DNA of 34,880 bases from a virus: the IMG/VR virus record IMGVR_UViG_3300010885_017259, positions 1-34,880 of that record; one strand, 5' to 3'. This document shows, in pieces, positions 6,857-14,165 of this stretch. The translations under genes and the position numbers were made by a program. Under the pieces are notes generated by a model. That model ran no database searches, was not told where the DNA came from, and saw nothing but the letters and a program-made list of their open reading frames with translations. Each line of letters opens with the position of its first letter. Position 1 is the first letter of the stretch.

Positions 6857-7129
6857 ATGGCTATCCAGCAAGTGAGTGTCAATCAATTATCTAACCCAGC
6901 CGACCGAGATAAACTATTAAAAGTTATCCGTGAATGTTCTGATGCGATGGTTCGAGCGTCAGCGGAGAAAGACTTTATCAAAGAAGCAACCGCTGATATC
7001 AGCAAACAATTACAGTTACCTAAGAAAATCGTTCAACGAATGGTTAAGGTTTACTGGAAACAAAATTACGATGAAGAAGTGGCAGTCCACGACCAATTTG
7101 AAACTTTATATGAAACGGTGGTGAAATAA
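6857..7129 (+). CDS. dsbA: DsbA-like dsDNA-binding protein
   Basis: A 90-residue helical, charged protein. The C-terminal half, PKKIVQRMVKVYWKQNYDEE followed by FETLYETVVK, matches the pattern of T4 DsbA (FNRLLALYHKDN... VELYDTVFSK). T4 DsbA binds double-stranded DNA at late-promoter regions and stimulates late transcription. Gene order supports the call: in T4, dsbA is followed by 33, 59 and 32, and all three follow here. The start has TAGGAG at 6845-6850. The stop overlaps the next ATG (taATG). It is not the disulfide oxidoreductase of the same name. Confidence 0.8.
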   Translation: MAIQQVSVNQLSNPADRDKLLKVIRECSDAMVRASAEKDFIKEATADISKQLQLPKKIVQRMVKVYWKQNYDEEVAVHDQFETLYETVVK

Positions 7130-7542
7130 TGCCTAAATTTATCTTAACATGTGAGCACGATTATCCTACTGGCTCAAGAAACACATTAGAGTTTGAAGCT
7201 GACTTTTTACCAACTGTACTCGAACACTTTAGACAATTCTTAAAAGGTTGTACATTTGAGTTTGATGGTGAGTTGGAAATTGTTGATGTTGACTATAGCC
7301 AAAAACCATCAGAAGATGAGTGTGAAGAAGATTATTCTGATTCAGGTTCACAAGTATTCAATACCATGGCTGGTAATTTAATTCAACCAAAACAAGATGT
7401 GACAACTGAAGACTTTTGGGGTGAAACTCCATCTATCGGTGCATTCAACACAAGCAGTTCTAAATGCCCTGTGTGTGGTTTGCCAGAATCAATTATGAAG
7501 CGTAGCGTGTGCTTTGATAAAAACTGTGGACTTAAAAAATAA
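7129..7542 (+). CDS. Acidic phage protein with C-terminal zinc ribbon
   Basis: A 137-residue protein. Residues 1-55 form a small alpha/beta unit (MPKFILTCEHDYP..., FKGCTFEFDGELEIVDVDY-like). A long acidic linker follows (EDECEEDYSDSGS), then a C-terminal zinc-ribbon-like site with Cys-113, Cys-116, Cys-128 and Cys-133 (CPVCG ... CFDKNC). It lies between dsbA and gene 33, where T4 has nothing, and overlaps both neighbours by one base. The location hints at replication or late-transcription work, but this is inference. I recall similar proteins from aquatic T4-like phages without a named function. Confidence 0.75.
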   Translation: MPKFILTCEHDYPTGSRNTLEFEADFLPTVLEHFRQFLKGCTFEFDGELEIVDVDYSQKPSEDECEEDYSDSGSQVFNTMAGNLIQPKQDVTTEDFWGETPSIGAFNTSSSKCPVCGLPESIMKRSVCFDKNCGLKK

Positions 7543-7766
7543 TGCCAACAAGAGATGAAATGGTTAAATTCGCCAAAGCAATTGATGTTATTGTTGCTAG
7601 AACGGATTACAATTACATTGAAGCCATTCTGGAACATTGTAAAGAAACCGGTCTTGAACTTGAGATTGCAGCTACTCTAGTAAACGCTAATCTGAAATCT
7701 AAGATTGAGAATGATGCAATGGATAATAATATGTTGAAAGAAAAGGGTGCTAGACTTCCTATATGA
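7542..7766 (+). CDS. 33: Late-transcription coactivator (gp33-like)
   Basis: A 74-residue protein matching the phage late-transcription coactivator family. The diagnostic run is DYNYIEAILEHCKETGLELE then LKSKIENDAMDNNMLKEKG, parallel to T4 gp33 (SYLEATTAFLEEN... EKIQSEAIDENLL). T4 gp33 binds the RNA polymerase flap and links it to the sliding clamp, so that late promoters fire on replicating DNA. It is shorter than T4 gp33 (112 residues), lacking the N-terminal extension. It sits just before gene 59 with an ATGA overlap, as in T4. TATAAATA-type sites elsewhere in this window are the expected targets. Confidence 0.88.
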   Translation: MPTRDEMVKFAKAIDVIVARTDYNYIEAILEHCKETGLELEIAATLVNANLKSKIENDAMDNNMLKEKGARLPI

Positions 7767-8356
7767 CTGGTTATGAAACCTTTGGTTTATATCAAGCACT
7801 TAAATTACACTTTACGCAAGAATCATATGACTTCTTTAAGTACAATGGTAAAACTAATGTAAGTGTGACCACATTCGACAATAGAAAAGACAAGTATCAT
7901 TTCCATAAACTTTCTCGTAGATTATCTCAAAAAGAAGATATGATTGATTTCATTGTTGCTAATCTTATTGAAGATGGAAATACTTGGGTCGGCTCTCTTT
8001 TGACAGAAGATGCTGAAGTGAATTATCGCAAGCACCAGAAGGTTATACAATCGATTTCCTATATTTTTGAAAATGAATGTAGGAATGTCTTTAGTGGACT
8101 TGATAATCCAAACGAAGTATTGAAGACAGAAGGTGACTATCCAATTCTACTTAAAAGTGGTCTAAGGAAAGAGATAAGCATTGAAACTGTTTGCCTATTA
8201 AATAATGTTCTCGGTTTTGTACCGATGTGGTCTCGAAAGATTGCTGACACAATACATTGGCCTAATTACAGGATGAAATTGCTCAAGTATGCCGCATTTC
8301 TTCCTAAGGATGATGTAAAATATAAGTTATTATTAAAGAAAGTATTAGATACATGA
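7763..8356 (+). CDS. 59: DNA helicase loader (gp59-like)
   Basis: A 197-residue basic protein collinear with T4 gp59 (217 residues). Matching segments include ETFGLYQALKLHF, YDFFKYNGKTNVS, NRKDKYHFHKLSRRL and FIVANLIEDGNTWVGSL, then a C-terminal helical half with KSGLRKEISIETVCLLNN. gp59 loads the gp41 helicase onto gp32-coated lagging-strand template and holds the polymerase until the helicase is in place. The gene lies two genes before gp32, with an HAD phosphatase inserted between them. It overlaps both neighbours by four bases. Confidence 0.88.
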   Translation: MTGYETFGLYQALKLHFTQESYDFFKYNGKTNVSVTTFDNRKDKYHFHKLSRRLSQKEDMIDFIVANLIEDGNTWVGSLLTEDAEVNYRKHQKVIQSISYIFENECRNVFSGLDNPNEVLKTEGDYPILLKSGLRKEISIETVCLLNNVLGFVPMWSRKIADTIHWPNYRMKLLKYAAFLPKDDVKYKLLLKKVLDT

Positions 8357-8838
8357 AGGTAACTAAAATTTATTTGGACATGGATGGTGTTCTTTGCCAT
8401 TTCCAAAAACGTTTCAATGAATTGTTTGGTGTACAATCATCCGAAGTTCGTAATCGTAAAAACTTTACTGAACATTGGCCATTGTTTGTTGCACAAGAAC
8501 AATTTGAAACACTTGAGTGGTTCCCAGGCGCTCATGAGCTTTTGGAATTTGTAAACGCTTCTGGAATTGAGATTGAGATTCTTTCTTCCTCAGGCGGTGA
8601 AAGATTCCATATCGAAGTTCAGAAACAAAAGAACCTGTGGTTGAAAAGTAAAGGTATTGATTATCCTGTCAATATCGTTCCGGGTCGTAAGTTTAAATCA
8701 GACTATGCAACACCGACCACAATTTTAATTGACGATACTGAGGATATTATTGTCAATTTCAACGCTGCTGGAGGTATTGGTATTCTTCACAAAGATATCA
8801 ATGAAACTTTAGACAGACTCAGGATTCTACTTAAATGA
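8353..8838 (+). CDS. HAD-superfamily phosphatase / 5'-nucleotidase-like
   Basis: A 161-residue HAD hydrolase. Motif I is YLDMDGVL with Asp-9 (nucleophile) and Asp-11. Motif II is the ILSSSG turn near residue 78. Lys near 116 (GRKFKSDYA) is motif III, and ILIDDTEDII is motif IV with the metal-binding acidic pair. The small size and the FPGAHELLEF cap region resemble phage 5'(3')-deoxyribonucleotidases and related HAD phosphatases; the substrate is not determined. It is inserted between gene 59 and gene 32 compared with T4. Nucleotide turnover would suit a replication block. Confidence 0.85.
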   Translation: MKVTKIYLDMDGVLCHFQKRFNELFGVQSSEVRNRKNFTEHWPLFVAQEQFETLEWFPGAHELLEFVNASGIEIEILSSSGGERFHIEVQKQKNLWLKSKGIDYPVNIVPGRKFKSDYATPTTILIDDTEDIIVNFNAAGGIGILHKDINETLDRLRILLK

Positions 8839-8841
8839 TAT

Positions 8842-8849
8842 ACTAAATA
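8842..8849 (+). promoter_or_regulatory. Possible NATAAATA-like promoter element before gene 32
   Basis: ACTAAATA in the 77-base gap before gene 32, two mismatches from TATAAATA but close to the CTAAATA variant of aquatic T4-like phages. The start codon is 67 bases downstream. No convincing sigma70 pair was found in the gap. The rest of it is AT-rich and could hold a gp32 translational operator. Confidence 0.3.
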
Positions 8850-8915
8850 ATGGTACATTATGATATTGTGGATAAAACTTATACTACGTAATACAATTTA
8901 TACAAGGAAAAATAT

Positions 8916-9803
8916 ATGACTTCATTTGCTAACCTCAAGCGTAACCGCAACTCATTTGAGAAGCTCTCAAAAGCGGTAGAAGCAACCTCAACAGGTTCAG
9001 ACGCAAACTCCAAAGATGACAATCGTTTCTGGCAACCAGAAGTAGATAAGGCAGGTAACGGCATGGCTGTTATTCGCTTCTTGCCTGCACCTGCTGTTGA
9101 TGGTGATGATGCACTTCCATGGGTTCGCACATTCAGCCACGGATTTCAAGGTCCAGGCGGATGGTTTATTGATAACTGCTTGACAACTCTTAATGAGAAG
9201 TGTCCAGTTTGTGAACACAATAACACATTGTGGAATTCAGGAATTGAAGCTAACAAAGATATCGCTCGTAAACAAAAGCGTAAACTATCTTATGTTGCTA
9301 ACATTTTGGTTGTGTCAGACCCTAGCAATCCTTCTAACGAAGGCCAAATCAAACTGTTTAAGTTTGGTAAGAAAATCTTTGACAAGATTACAGAAGCAAT
9401 GAATCCAGATTTTGCTGATGAAACACCAGTTAACCCATTTGATATGTGGGAAGGTGCTAACTTCAAGTTGAAGATTCGTAATGTCGAAGGCTATCGCAAT
9501 TATGACAAATCAGAATTTGCTGATGTGTCTGCTTTGTTTGATGGTAACGATGAGAAACTTGAAGAACTGTGGAAGAAAGAATTCTCTTTGAAGGATTTCA
9601 CAGAACGTAAAAACTTCAAACCTTATGACCAATTGAAAGGTCGTTTGGATAAGGTTCTTGGTTTTAGTGGTGCACCTATCGCTAAGACAAAGGCTGAAGA
9701 TACAGTTGCAACATTTAAAGATGATGTTTCTGTATTGGATAAACCAATTCAATCTGACGATGATGACCTGGATTATTTCAAGTCACTCGCTGAATCAGAT
9801 TAA
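8916..9803 (+). CDS. 32: Single-stranded DNA-binding protein (gp32)
   Basis: A 295-residue protein collinear with T4 gp32. The basic N-terminal LAST-like stretch (NLKRNRNSFEKL) would mediate cooperative binding. The zinc site is His-75 x12 Cys-88 x7 Cys-96 x2 Cys-99, the same His-x12-Cys spacing as in T4, inside the OB-fold core (WVRTFSHGFQGPGGWFIDNC). The C-terminus is acidic (QSDDDDLDYFKSLAESD), the segment that recruits replication partners such as gp59. It coats ssDNA during replication, recombination and repair. AAGGAA at 8905-8910 sets the start. An intrinsic terminator follows 20 bases after the stop. Confidence 0.95.
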   Translation: MTSFANLKRNRNSFEKLSKAVEATSTGSDANSKDDNRFWQPEVDKAGNGMAVIRFLPAPAVDGDDALPWVRTFSHGFQGPGGWFIDNCLTTLNEKCPVCEHNNTLWNSGIEANKDIARKQKRKLSYVANILVVSDPSNPSNEGQIKLFKFGKKIFDKITEAMNPDFADETPVNPFDMWEGANFKLKIRNVEGYRNYDKSEFADVSALFDGNDEKLEELWKKEFSLKDFTERKNFKPYDQLKGRLDKVLGFSGAPIAKTKAEDTVATFKDDVSVLDKPIQSDDDDLDYFKSLAESD

Positions 9804-9824
9804 ACAAATCCCATGCAAGTGTGC

Positions 9825-9849
9825 AACCCCGCTTCGGCGGGGTTTTTTT
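9825..9849 (+). terminator. Intrinsic terminator after gene 32
   Basis: Perfect 8-bp stem AACCCCGC (9825-9832) / GCGGGGTT (9837-9844) closed by a stable TTCG tetraloop and running into seven T residues (9843-9849). It ends + strand transcription between the convergent genes. The U-tract overlaps the stop codon of the minus-strand tape-measure-like gene. On the minus strand the hairpin lacks a following U-tract, so it looks one-directional. Confidence 0.95.
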
Positions 9850-11845
9850 ATGTGACTCTGCCAAACAAGGTAGTAAACACATCATCGAATGCTGATGGTA
9901 TGTTTGGAGTACCTTGAGTTCCTTGGCCACCGCCACCAGTTTTACTGTTGTTGTTGGTGGTATTATTGTTTATGATAGTTGTTCCCGCTTGACCAGCACT
10001 TGCAACTTCCATTGAAGCTGTTGTTAATGTGCTACCTGTTGATGGTCCAGTTGAACCAACCATACCAGCCGACCCAGTAGGCGTGGCAGATGAAGCTACA
10101 GATGCACCACCTAGGCCTGAATATTCTGCACCTCCAATTTTTCCAGTATTATAAGCTGTAGCCATGAGGGCAGCACTTTTACCAACAGATGCGCCAGCAA
10201 AAGCAAAATCAGTTGTATCTTTATTTTCTTTAAAGAATTTACTGGCACCGCCGACACCGCCATGATGAGCTGCATATAATTTTGCTGCAATGGACGACCC
10301 AGAATCTTCACCAGTAAGCACACCTCTTTTTTGTAAACCTTTTAAGTTCATATCGGTATAAGCGTTCATTAAATTTTCTTGTATGTCCGATGCTTTCTTA
10401 AAAGCATCAGCTGAATCTATGCCATTTTTTCCAGTCCAATTTGAAGGACTATAAACAGCATTTCTATCCGCACTTGTTCCTGGTTTTAAATATCCAAAAG
10501 TCTCTAAAGCTTGAGAGCCAAATTGATACTTACCAAGAAAACCAACTTTGTTATCAGCATCATATTTTCCACCACCTTCTCGTATACCAACCAATTCTTT
10601 ATATTTGGTATAATCAAATTTTTCAATAGTAGGTGTTTTTAATGTTTCTTTTGAAGCTCCAGGTATACTTGGTATTTTTGATGGCGCATTGGTGTTAGCT
10701 GATTGGCTATCAGCTTCTGGATTATATCGTGGCAAAGGTGGTGGTTCTGGTGCACCAATTTCAGCATCCATTCTGTCAGCAATTTTGTTCCGTTCTTGGC
10801 GGGCTTCTTCGACAACACGAGAATCTTTAATTTCAATAGCTCTTTTACCTAATGCTTCAGCCTCAGCAATTTTAGCTCGCAATTCATCTTTAGTCCTTAT
10901 TTCACCTCTAGTATAATCAGATACCTCTTCATCGGTCCTATCATCTTTTAATAGAGATTTTAAACCCTCATCAATACGTATTGTTCTAGCTGCAACTTTT
11001 GATGATTGACTACCTCTATCATCACCTACTCTTTCATTCATTTTTTGCGTAGTATTTGCTTCAGAATTTTTCTTATCAATTAAGTCCATTAACCATTTTG
11101 CAGCCAACAGGCCACCAACAAGGCCTAAAAATACTGGACTTGTTAGTAAAGGTAATAATGTACGAAATACGGTACTTATACCTTTAATAACATCTAAGCC
11201 AAGGCCAAATACTTTTACTAAATTATCTGGAGAAAATAATGCTCCCAATGTTGCAGTAATTGCTGAAACAATTGTTCCACCAAGTGTTAAAAGTGGTGCA
11301 AAAAGTGTTGATAAGAATCCTAAGATTCCAGTGTTCTTTTCTGGTTCTTTTGATGTTACTGGTGTTGGTGCCACACCTTTTTGTTTGCCAAATTGTGTCT
11401 CATAAGCAGCTTCATTCTCACTCGATTTCTTAAAGTACATGTCTGCTTTATTGGTTGCTTCACCGCCTTGCAGTTTAACCAACTTGATGACATTCTGTCT
11501 CATCACATTCATATCTCTGGCCATATCTGGTAGAGACATTGAATTTTTTGCAGCCACCCTAGTATTGTTACCCACAATACGCATCTCACTTGATAGAATA
11601 TCTATTTTAGATTCCATGTTTTGAGTTGAAATCTGTGGTGTTGGTGTAGATAGAGATGCAGGTGATGATTTTCCAGCAGTTGCAGAATATGTTTTGAAAA
11701 GAGAAGGTGCAATTGCAGCTGCTAAACCTTTTTGGTTGAACATCTGCCTTGGGTCAATTTTTTCAAGTGCTCTTTTACCCAAAGCCGACATTAAGCCGCC
11801 GCCTTTTTTCTTCTCTGATTTATAAATTTCTGCTAATCGTGACAT
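9848..11845 (-). CDS. Tape-measure-like tail protein with peptidoglycan hydrolase domain
   Basis: A 665-residue protein. Residues 1-160 are basic and helical. Residues about 173-262 hold long hydrophobic stretches (GILGFLSTLFAPLLTLGG, SPVFLGLVGGLLAAKWLM), typical of tape-measure proteins. A charged helical linker with a Pro-rich break follows (about 300-400). Residues about 410-560 form a lysozyme/lytic-transglycosylase-like domain: VGIREGGGKYDADN with Glu-423 as the likely catalytic acid, GFLGKYQFGSQALE, and AAKLYAAHHGGVGGASKFF. The C-terminus is Gly/Ser/Asn-rich. T4 gp29, the tape measure, is 590 residues, so the length suits a T4-sized tail. It directly follows the frameshift region of the gp26-type gene. 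Alternative: a hub lysozyme that is not the ruler. Confidence 0.75.
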   Translation of the reverse strand: MSRLAEIYKSEKKKGGGLMSALGKRALEKIDPRQMFNQKGLAAAIAPSLFKTYSATAGKSSPASLSTPTPQISTQNMESKIDILSSEMRIVGNNTRVAAKNSMSLPDMARDMNVMRQNVIKLVKLQGGEATNKADMYFKKSSENEAAYETQFGKQKGVAPTPVTSKEPEKNTGILGFLSTLFAPLLTLGGTIVSAITATLGALFSPDNLVKVFGLGLDVIKGISTVFRTLLPLLTSPVFLGLVGGLLAAKWLMDLIDKKNSEANTTQKMNERVGDDRGSQSSKVAARTIRIDEGLKSLLKDDRTDEEVSDYTRGEIRTKDELRAKIAEAEALGKRAIEIKDSRVVEEARQERNKIADRMDAEIGAPEPPPLPRYNPEADSQSANTNAPSKIPSIPGASKETLKTPTIEKFDYTKYKELVGIREGGGKYDADNKVGFLGKYQFGSQALETFGYLKPGTSADRNAVYSPSNWTGKNGIDSADAFKKASDIQENLMNAYTDMNLKGLQKRGVLTGEDSGSSIAAKLYAAHHGGVGGASKFFKENKDTTDFAFAGASVGKSAALMATAYNTGKIGGAEYSGLGGASVASSATPTGSAGMVGSTGPSTGSTLTTASMEVASAGQAGTTIINNNTTNNNSKTGGGGQGTQGTPNIPSAFDDVFTTLFGRVT

Positions 11846-12037
11846 TTATTTTGCCTTTTGTTGTTTCAATCTTTCTTTTTCTTCTTCTAAAAACTTCACT
11901 AACATATCAATATATACTTGTCGTTCCCAAGGTAACATATTATCCAATTCCGTCAAACTATATTTGTGGTGTTGCATTAACGCAAAATTAGTTTGATAGT
12001 AATTACCTAGGTTATCATAATTAAAATTTAGACGAAA
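11846..12037 (-). CDS. -1 frame extension of the gp26-type gene (putative tail-assembly chaperone T domain)
   Basis: An open frame of 63 codons in the -1 frame relative to the end of the gp26-type gene. It ends with TAA directly abutting the tape-measure ATG at 11845. The product would read FRLNFNYDNLGNYYQTNFAL and then MQHHKYSLTELDNMLPWERQ, ending in a charged helix. Between the frame's upstream stop (12071-12073) and the ATG at 11975-11977 there is no ATG, GTG or TTG. That internal ATG has no ribosome site, so independent translation would yield at most 43 residues. Slippage at 12034-12043 gives a 306-residue fusion. Best read as a frameshift product; the alternative is a 43-residue protein started at 11977. 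Confidence 0.65.
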   Translation of the reverse strand, partial: FRLNFNYDNLGNYYQTNFALMQHHKYSLTELDNMLPWERQVYIDMLVKFLEEEKERLKQQKAK

Positions 12038-12765
12038 AAATTTTGAATTCCCTCTACCTCGATTCTTTCCTCATATCCACACTTAGGACATTTAAAGTCC
12101 AAATCTTTTTTGATTTTTGGCATGGTTGAAAAGAAATTTTGAATCTTCTCTACATCATCTTGTTGCAAGTTCTCAATAAACTCCACAAGCTCTTCTTTTG
12201 GTGTATCTTTTGCATAATACATTTGGTTCTCATCGTAAATGTAATCAATACAATTCGCAATGATATCGATTGTCTTTTCTATATTGTTTTCAACTGATTC
12301 ATCATTGAATGATGTTTCAAAACTAGGATACTTCATAACAAGTCCAAGTTTTGGTGAAATAACAATTTTAGTAGAATGTTCTTTATCAATTGTTGGTTCA
12401 ATCTCCAACAATTTTAAATCAAACTTAACTAGACCACCACATGTTTTTTCTTCACCATCATCTTTTTTGACAATGTTGTTACAGTTGTATTTGAGGTTAA
12501 CTACCTCACCCACAGACCTAGCACGAAGCTGCATGAATAAGTGTTCAAGGTCGAATGTTGGTAATGTTTCAACATCCACATCTGATAAAATACAATTATT
12601 CAAAACTTGTTTGATAACACCAACTGTTTCTTTAACATCAGTTGATTCTGAAGCCATCATAAAAAGTTTTTGTTCTTTAACTAAGAACGGTCTAAATTTA
12701 ACCGTTTTTCCCGTTGAAATCAATTTAGTTTCATATACGGGCACATCAATTTTTGGTAAAGCCAT
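12028..12765 (-). CDS. gp26-type baseplate hub / tail assembly protein
   Basis: A 245-residue protein of the T4 base-plate (gp26) family type. The N-terminal block KFRPFLVKEQKLFMMASEST (residues 23-42), then LPTFDLEHLFMQLRARSVGE (68-87), are its conserved features. Cys-95/Cys-109 and Cys-226/Cys-229 (FKCPKCGYEE) could form a zinc site. T4 gp26 is 208 residues and takes part in hub assembly. Here the gene lies immediately upstream of the tape-measure-like gene and ends in a slippery run followed by an open -1 frame. That matches tail-assembly chaperones (lambda G, P2 E) that coat the tape measure. Both roles may be the same role in different phages. GAGGA precedes the ATG. Confidence 0.8.
   Translation of the reverse strand: MALPKIDVPVYETKLISTGKTVKFRPFLVKEQKLFMMASESTDVKETVGVIKQVLNNCILSDVDVETLPTFDLEHLFMQLRARSVGEVVNLKYNCNNIVKKDDGEEKTCGGLVKFDLKLLEIEPTIDKEHSTKIVISPKLGLVMKYPSFETSFNDESVENNIEKTIDIIANCIDYIYDENQMYYAKDTPKEELVEFIENLQQDDVEKIQNFFSTMPKIKKDLDFKCPKCGYEERIEVEGIQNFFV
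12034..12043 (-). promoter_or_regulatory. Candidate -1 ribosomal frameshift site
   Basis: Read on the minus strand, the 0 frame is CAA AAT TTT TTC GTC TAA. This holds two overlapping X_XXY_YYZ heptamers in the right phase, A_AAT_TTT and T_TTT_TTC, two sense codons before the stop at 12028. A -1 slip at either heptamer enters the same open frame that runs to 11846. No strong downstream hairpin was obvious by eye; only a weak TGATA/TATCA pairing was seen. Confidence 0.6.
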
Positions 12766-12780
12766 ATTATATCCTCACAT

Positions 12781-13575
12781 TTAAAATATTAATCTACTAA
12801 CTGGTGTAATCAGTCTTTCACTAATTGAGTTGCCAGCTTTGTCGAAGAATCTGGATGCTTTGTCTCCAAATAGTTGAGCTGCCGCAGCAGCAATATCATA
12901 TTGACCAGAATATACCACACGGTATTTTTGGTACGCAAATTGAACCGTCAATCGGTGAAATCCTTCTTCAGACCATGACAATGGCTGAGCAGCAATGGAA
13001 ATTGGATAAGCATCAATCATTTCCACCGCATAAATTTGTTTGATAAAATCATCATACTGAATAACCTTAATATTGGTCATGTAACCAGTACCAGTGTTAC
13101 CGCCTTTTGGAAAACGCAAGTTGTTGGTATCAGATGGCATAATTGCATCTAACCAGCGGTCAAATAACTTGCGCTCATAGAATTCGTTTGTGCATACAAA
13201 ATTTAATGCAAGCTGATTATATTGAGTTTGATATGGAACTTTAAATGTTGGTCCATAAATTTTAACATCAGTTGTTATTAATTCTCTACCTGGCAATTCA
13301 GCACTCTCACATTGTAAAGCTAGATATCTGGATATAGCTGCATTGCTAGTTTTAGATTGGCCGTCCGCAGATTCATTGCCTAAAATTTGATTAATAGCAT
13401 CTGAAACATCTGTTACAATTGTTGTTGGTAGATTTAAAAGTTTTTCGAGTGCTGATGATTTAACGAAATCATTAACGTATTGTGGAATAGGAAGAATAAC
13501 CTCGAAACGGTTGTTCTTTGCTAGACCATCTTTAGCTTTGATATTGGACAGAAATGATTGTGGTGTAAAAGCCAT
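12781..13575 (-). CDS. Tail tube-type protein, probable baseplate tube initiator (gp54-like)
   Basis: A 264-residue protein with the gp19-like tube fold signature: LALQCESAELPGRELITTDV (about 88-107), KIYGPTFKVPYQTQYNQLAL (about 109-128), then FYERKLFDRWLDAIM and a strand-rich C-terminal half (VIQYDDFIKQIYAVEMIDAYP). gp19 tube subunits are about 165 residues. The longer size and location next to hub and gp48-type genes fit gp54, the protein that starts tube polymerisation on the baseplate, rather than the major tube. The Ala-rich tail (AAAAAQLFGDK) is unusual. An AGAGGGA ribosome site precedes the ATG, which overlaps the stop of the upstream gene. Confidence 0.75.
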   Translation of the reverse strand: MAFTPQSFLSNIKAKDGLAKNNRFEVILPIPQYVNDFVKSSALEKLLNLPTTIVTDVSDAINQILGNESADGQSKTSNAAISRYLALQCESAELPGRELITTDVKIYGPTFKVPYQTQYNQLALNFVCTNEFYERKLFDRWLDAIMPSDTNNLRFPKGGNTGTGYMTNIKVIQYDDFIKQIYAVEMIDAYPISIAAQPLSWSEEGFHRLTVQFAYQKYRVVYSGQYDIAAAAAQLFGDKASRFFDKAGNSISERLITPVSRLIF

Positions 13576-14153
13576 TAGAATTTTCCCTCTGAGTCGGCAT
13601 AAACCTTACTTGTTGAAGCACCGACAAAACTTTCCATTGGTAATAATGCAGCTATATCCCACTCATCAGCTGTAATTTCCAAAAATCTGGAACCAACATG
13701 TGAATATAGATAACGTTTGATACATGGTTGCGCCTCAAATATCTTAGAAGCCGATGCCAATACGGCATAACTTAAACGTAATTTGGTGCTCTTATCAAAG
13801 TTTTTATTGGTCGCAAAACTACTCAATTTATCCAACAAAATCATCCGTTGCTTTGGGTGAATGTAATGTAAATTCAACCCTAAAAATCCGTCATTGTATT
13901 GTTCTATTGGTAGTACCAAAGGGAACCGGTCGTAGTATGGCAACGAAGCTTTCGTCTTGGGACTGTATGAATAGAAATACATTTTCCCAATTATGGTATT
14001 ATCCTTTAGACGGGTTCTATCCTGTAGTAATGCTTGTCTTGTGGGATTCAATTCAGTTATTTTAGATTGAAGCCACGAGCGTGCTTGGTTTGTTCTTGGT
14101 GTCAAACCTTGTTTCATCAACGATTGATTTATTCTGTCTAATAGATATGCCAT
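13575..14153 (-). CDS. Conserved phage protein, unknown function
   Basis: A 192-residue basic protein. The central block is IGKMYFYSYSPKTKASLPYY then RFPLVLPIEQYNDGFLGLNL and HYIHPKQRMILLDKL (about 54-110), a pattern I have seen in T4-like phage proteins of unassigned role. The C-terminal third has FLEITADEWDIAALLPMESF. There is no membrane segment. It lies between the gp4-type head-completion gene and the gp54-type tube gene, so a virion assembly role is likely. No ribosome site is visible; a TATAAATA octamer lies only four bases upstream of the ATG. Its stop overlaps the next ATG. Confidence 0.75.
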   Translation of the reverse strand: MAYLLDRINQSLMKQGLTPRTNQARSWLQSKITELNPTRQALLQDRTRLKDNTIIGKMYFYSYSPKTKASLPYYDRFPLVLPIEQYNDGFLGLNLHYIHPKQRMILLDKLSSFATNKNFDKSTKLRLSYAVLASASKIFEAQPCIKRYLYSHVGSRFLEITADEWDIAALLPMESFVGASTSKVYADSEGKF

Positions 14154-14157
14154 TGGT

Positions 14158-14165
14158 TATTTATA
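14158..14165 (-). promoter_or_regulatory. T4-type late promoter (TATAAATA), minus strand
   Basis: The + strand reads TATTTATA at 14158-14165, so the minus strand carries a perfect TATAAATA, four bases before the ATG at 14153. This is the T4 late-promoter -10 octamer. It overlaps the end of the gp4-type gene's intergenic gap. Transcription would start at or just inside the start codon, so the first gene may be read as a leaderless message. Confidence 0.65.

Noticed and set aside
9820-9850. The gene 32 terminator acting in both directions
   Set aside because: On the minus strand the hairpin is not followed by a U-tract, so termination of the tape-measure transcript there is not supported.
11846-11977. 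A stand-alone 43-residue minus-strand gene from ATG 11977
   Set aside because: It has no ribosome site, and the frame stays open and protein-like well upstream of this ATG to the slippery run. I prefer the frameshift reading but keep this as the alternative.
11749-11991. + strand ORF of 80 codons over the frameshift region
   Set aside because: It is antisense to the tape-measure start and the -1 extension, is very hydrophobic as expected from reversed AT-rich coding DNA, and has no ribosome site.
12260-12784. + strand ORF of 174 codons opposite the gp26-type gene
   Set aside because: It lies entirely antisense to a recognisable gene, with low-complexity Ser/Leu-rich composition and no start signal; a shadow frame.
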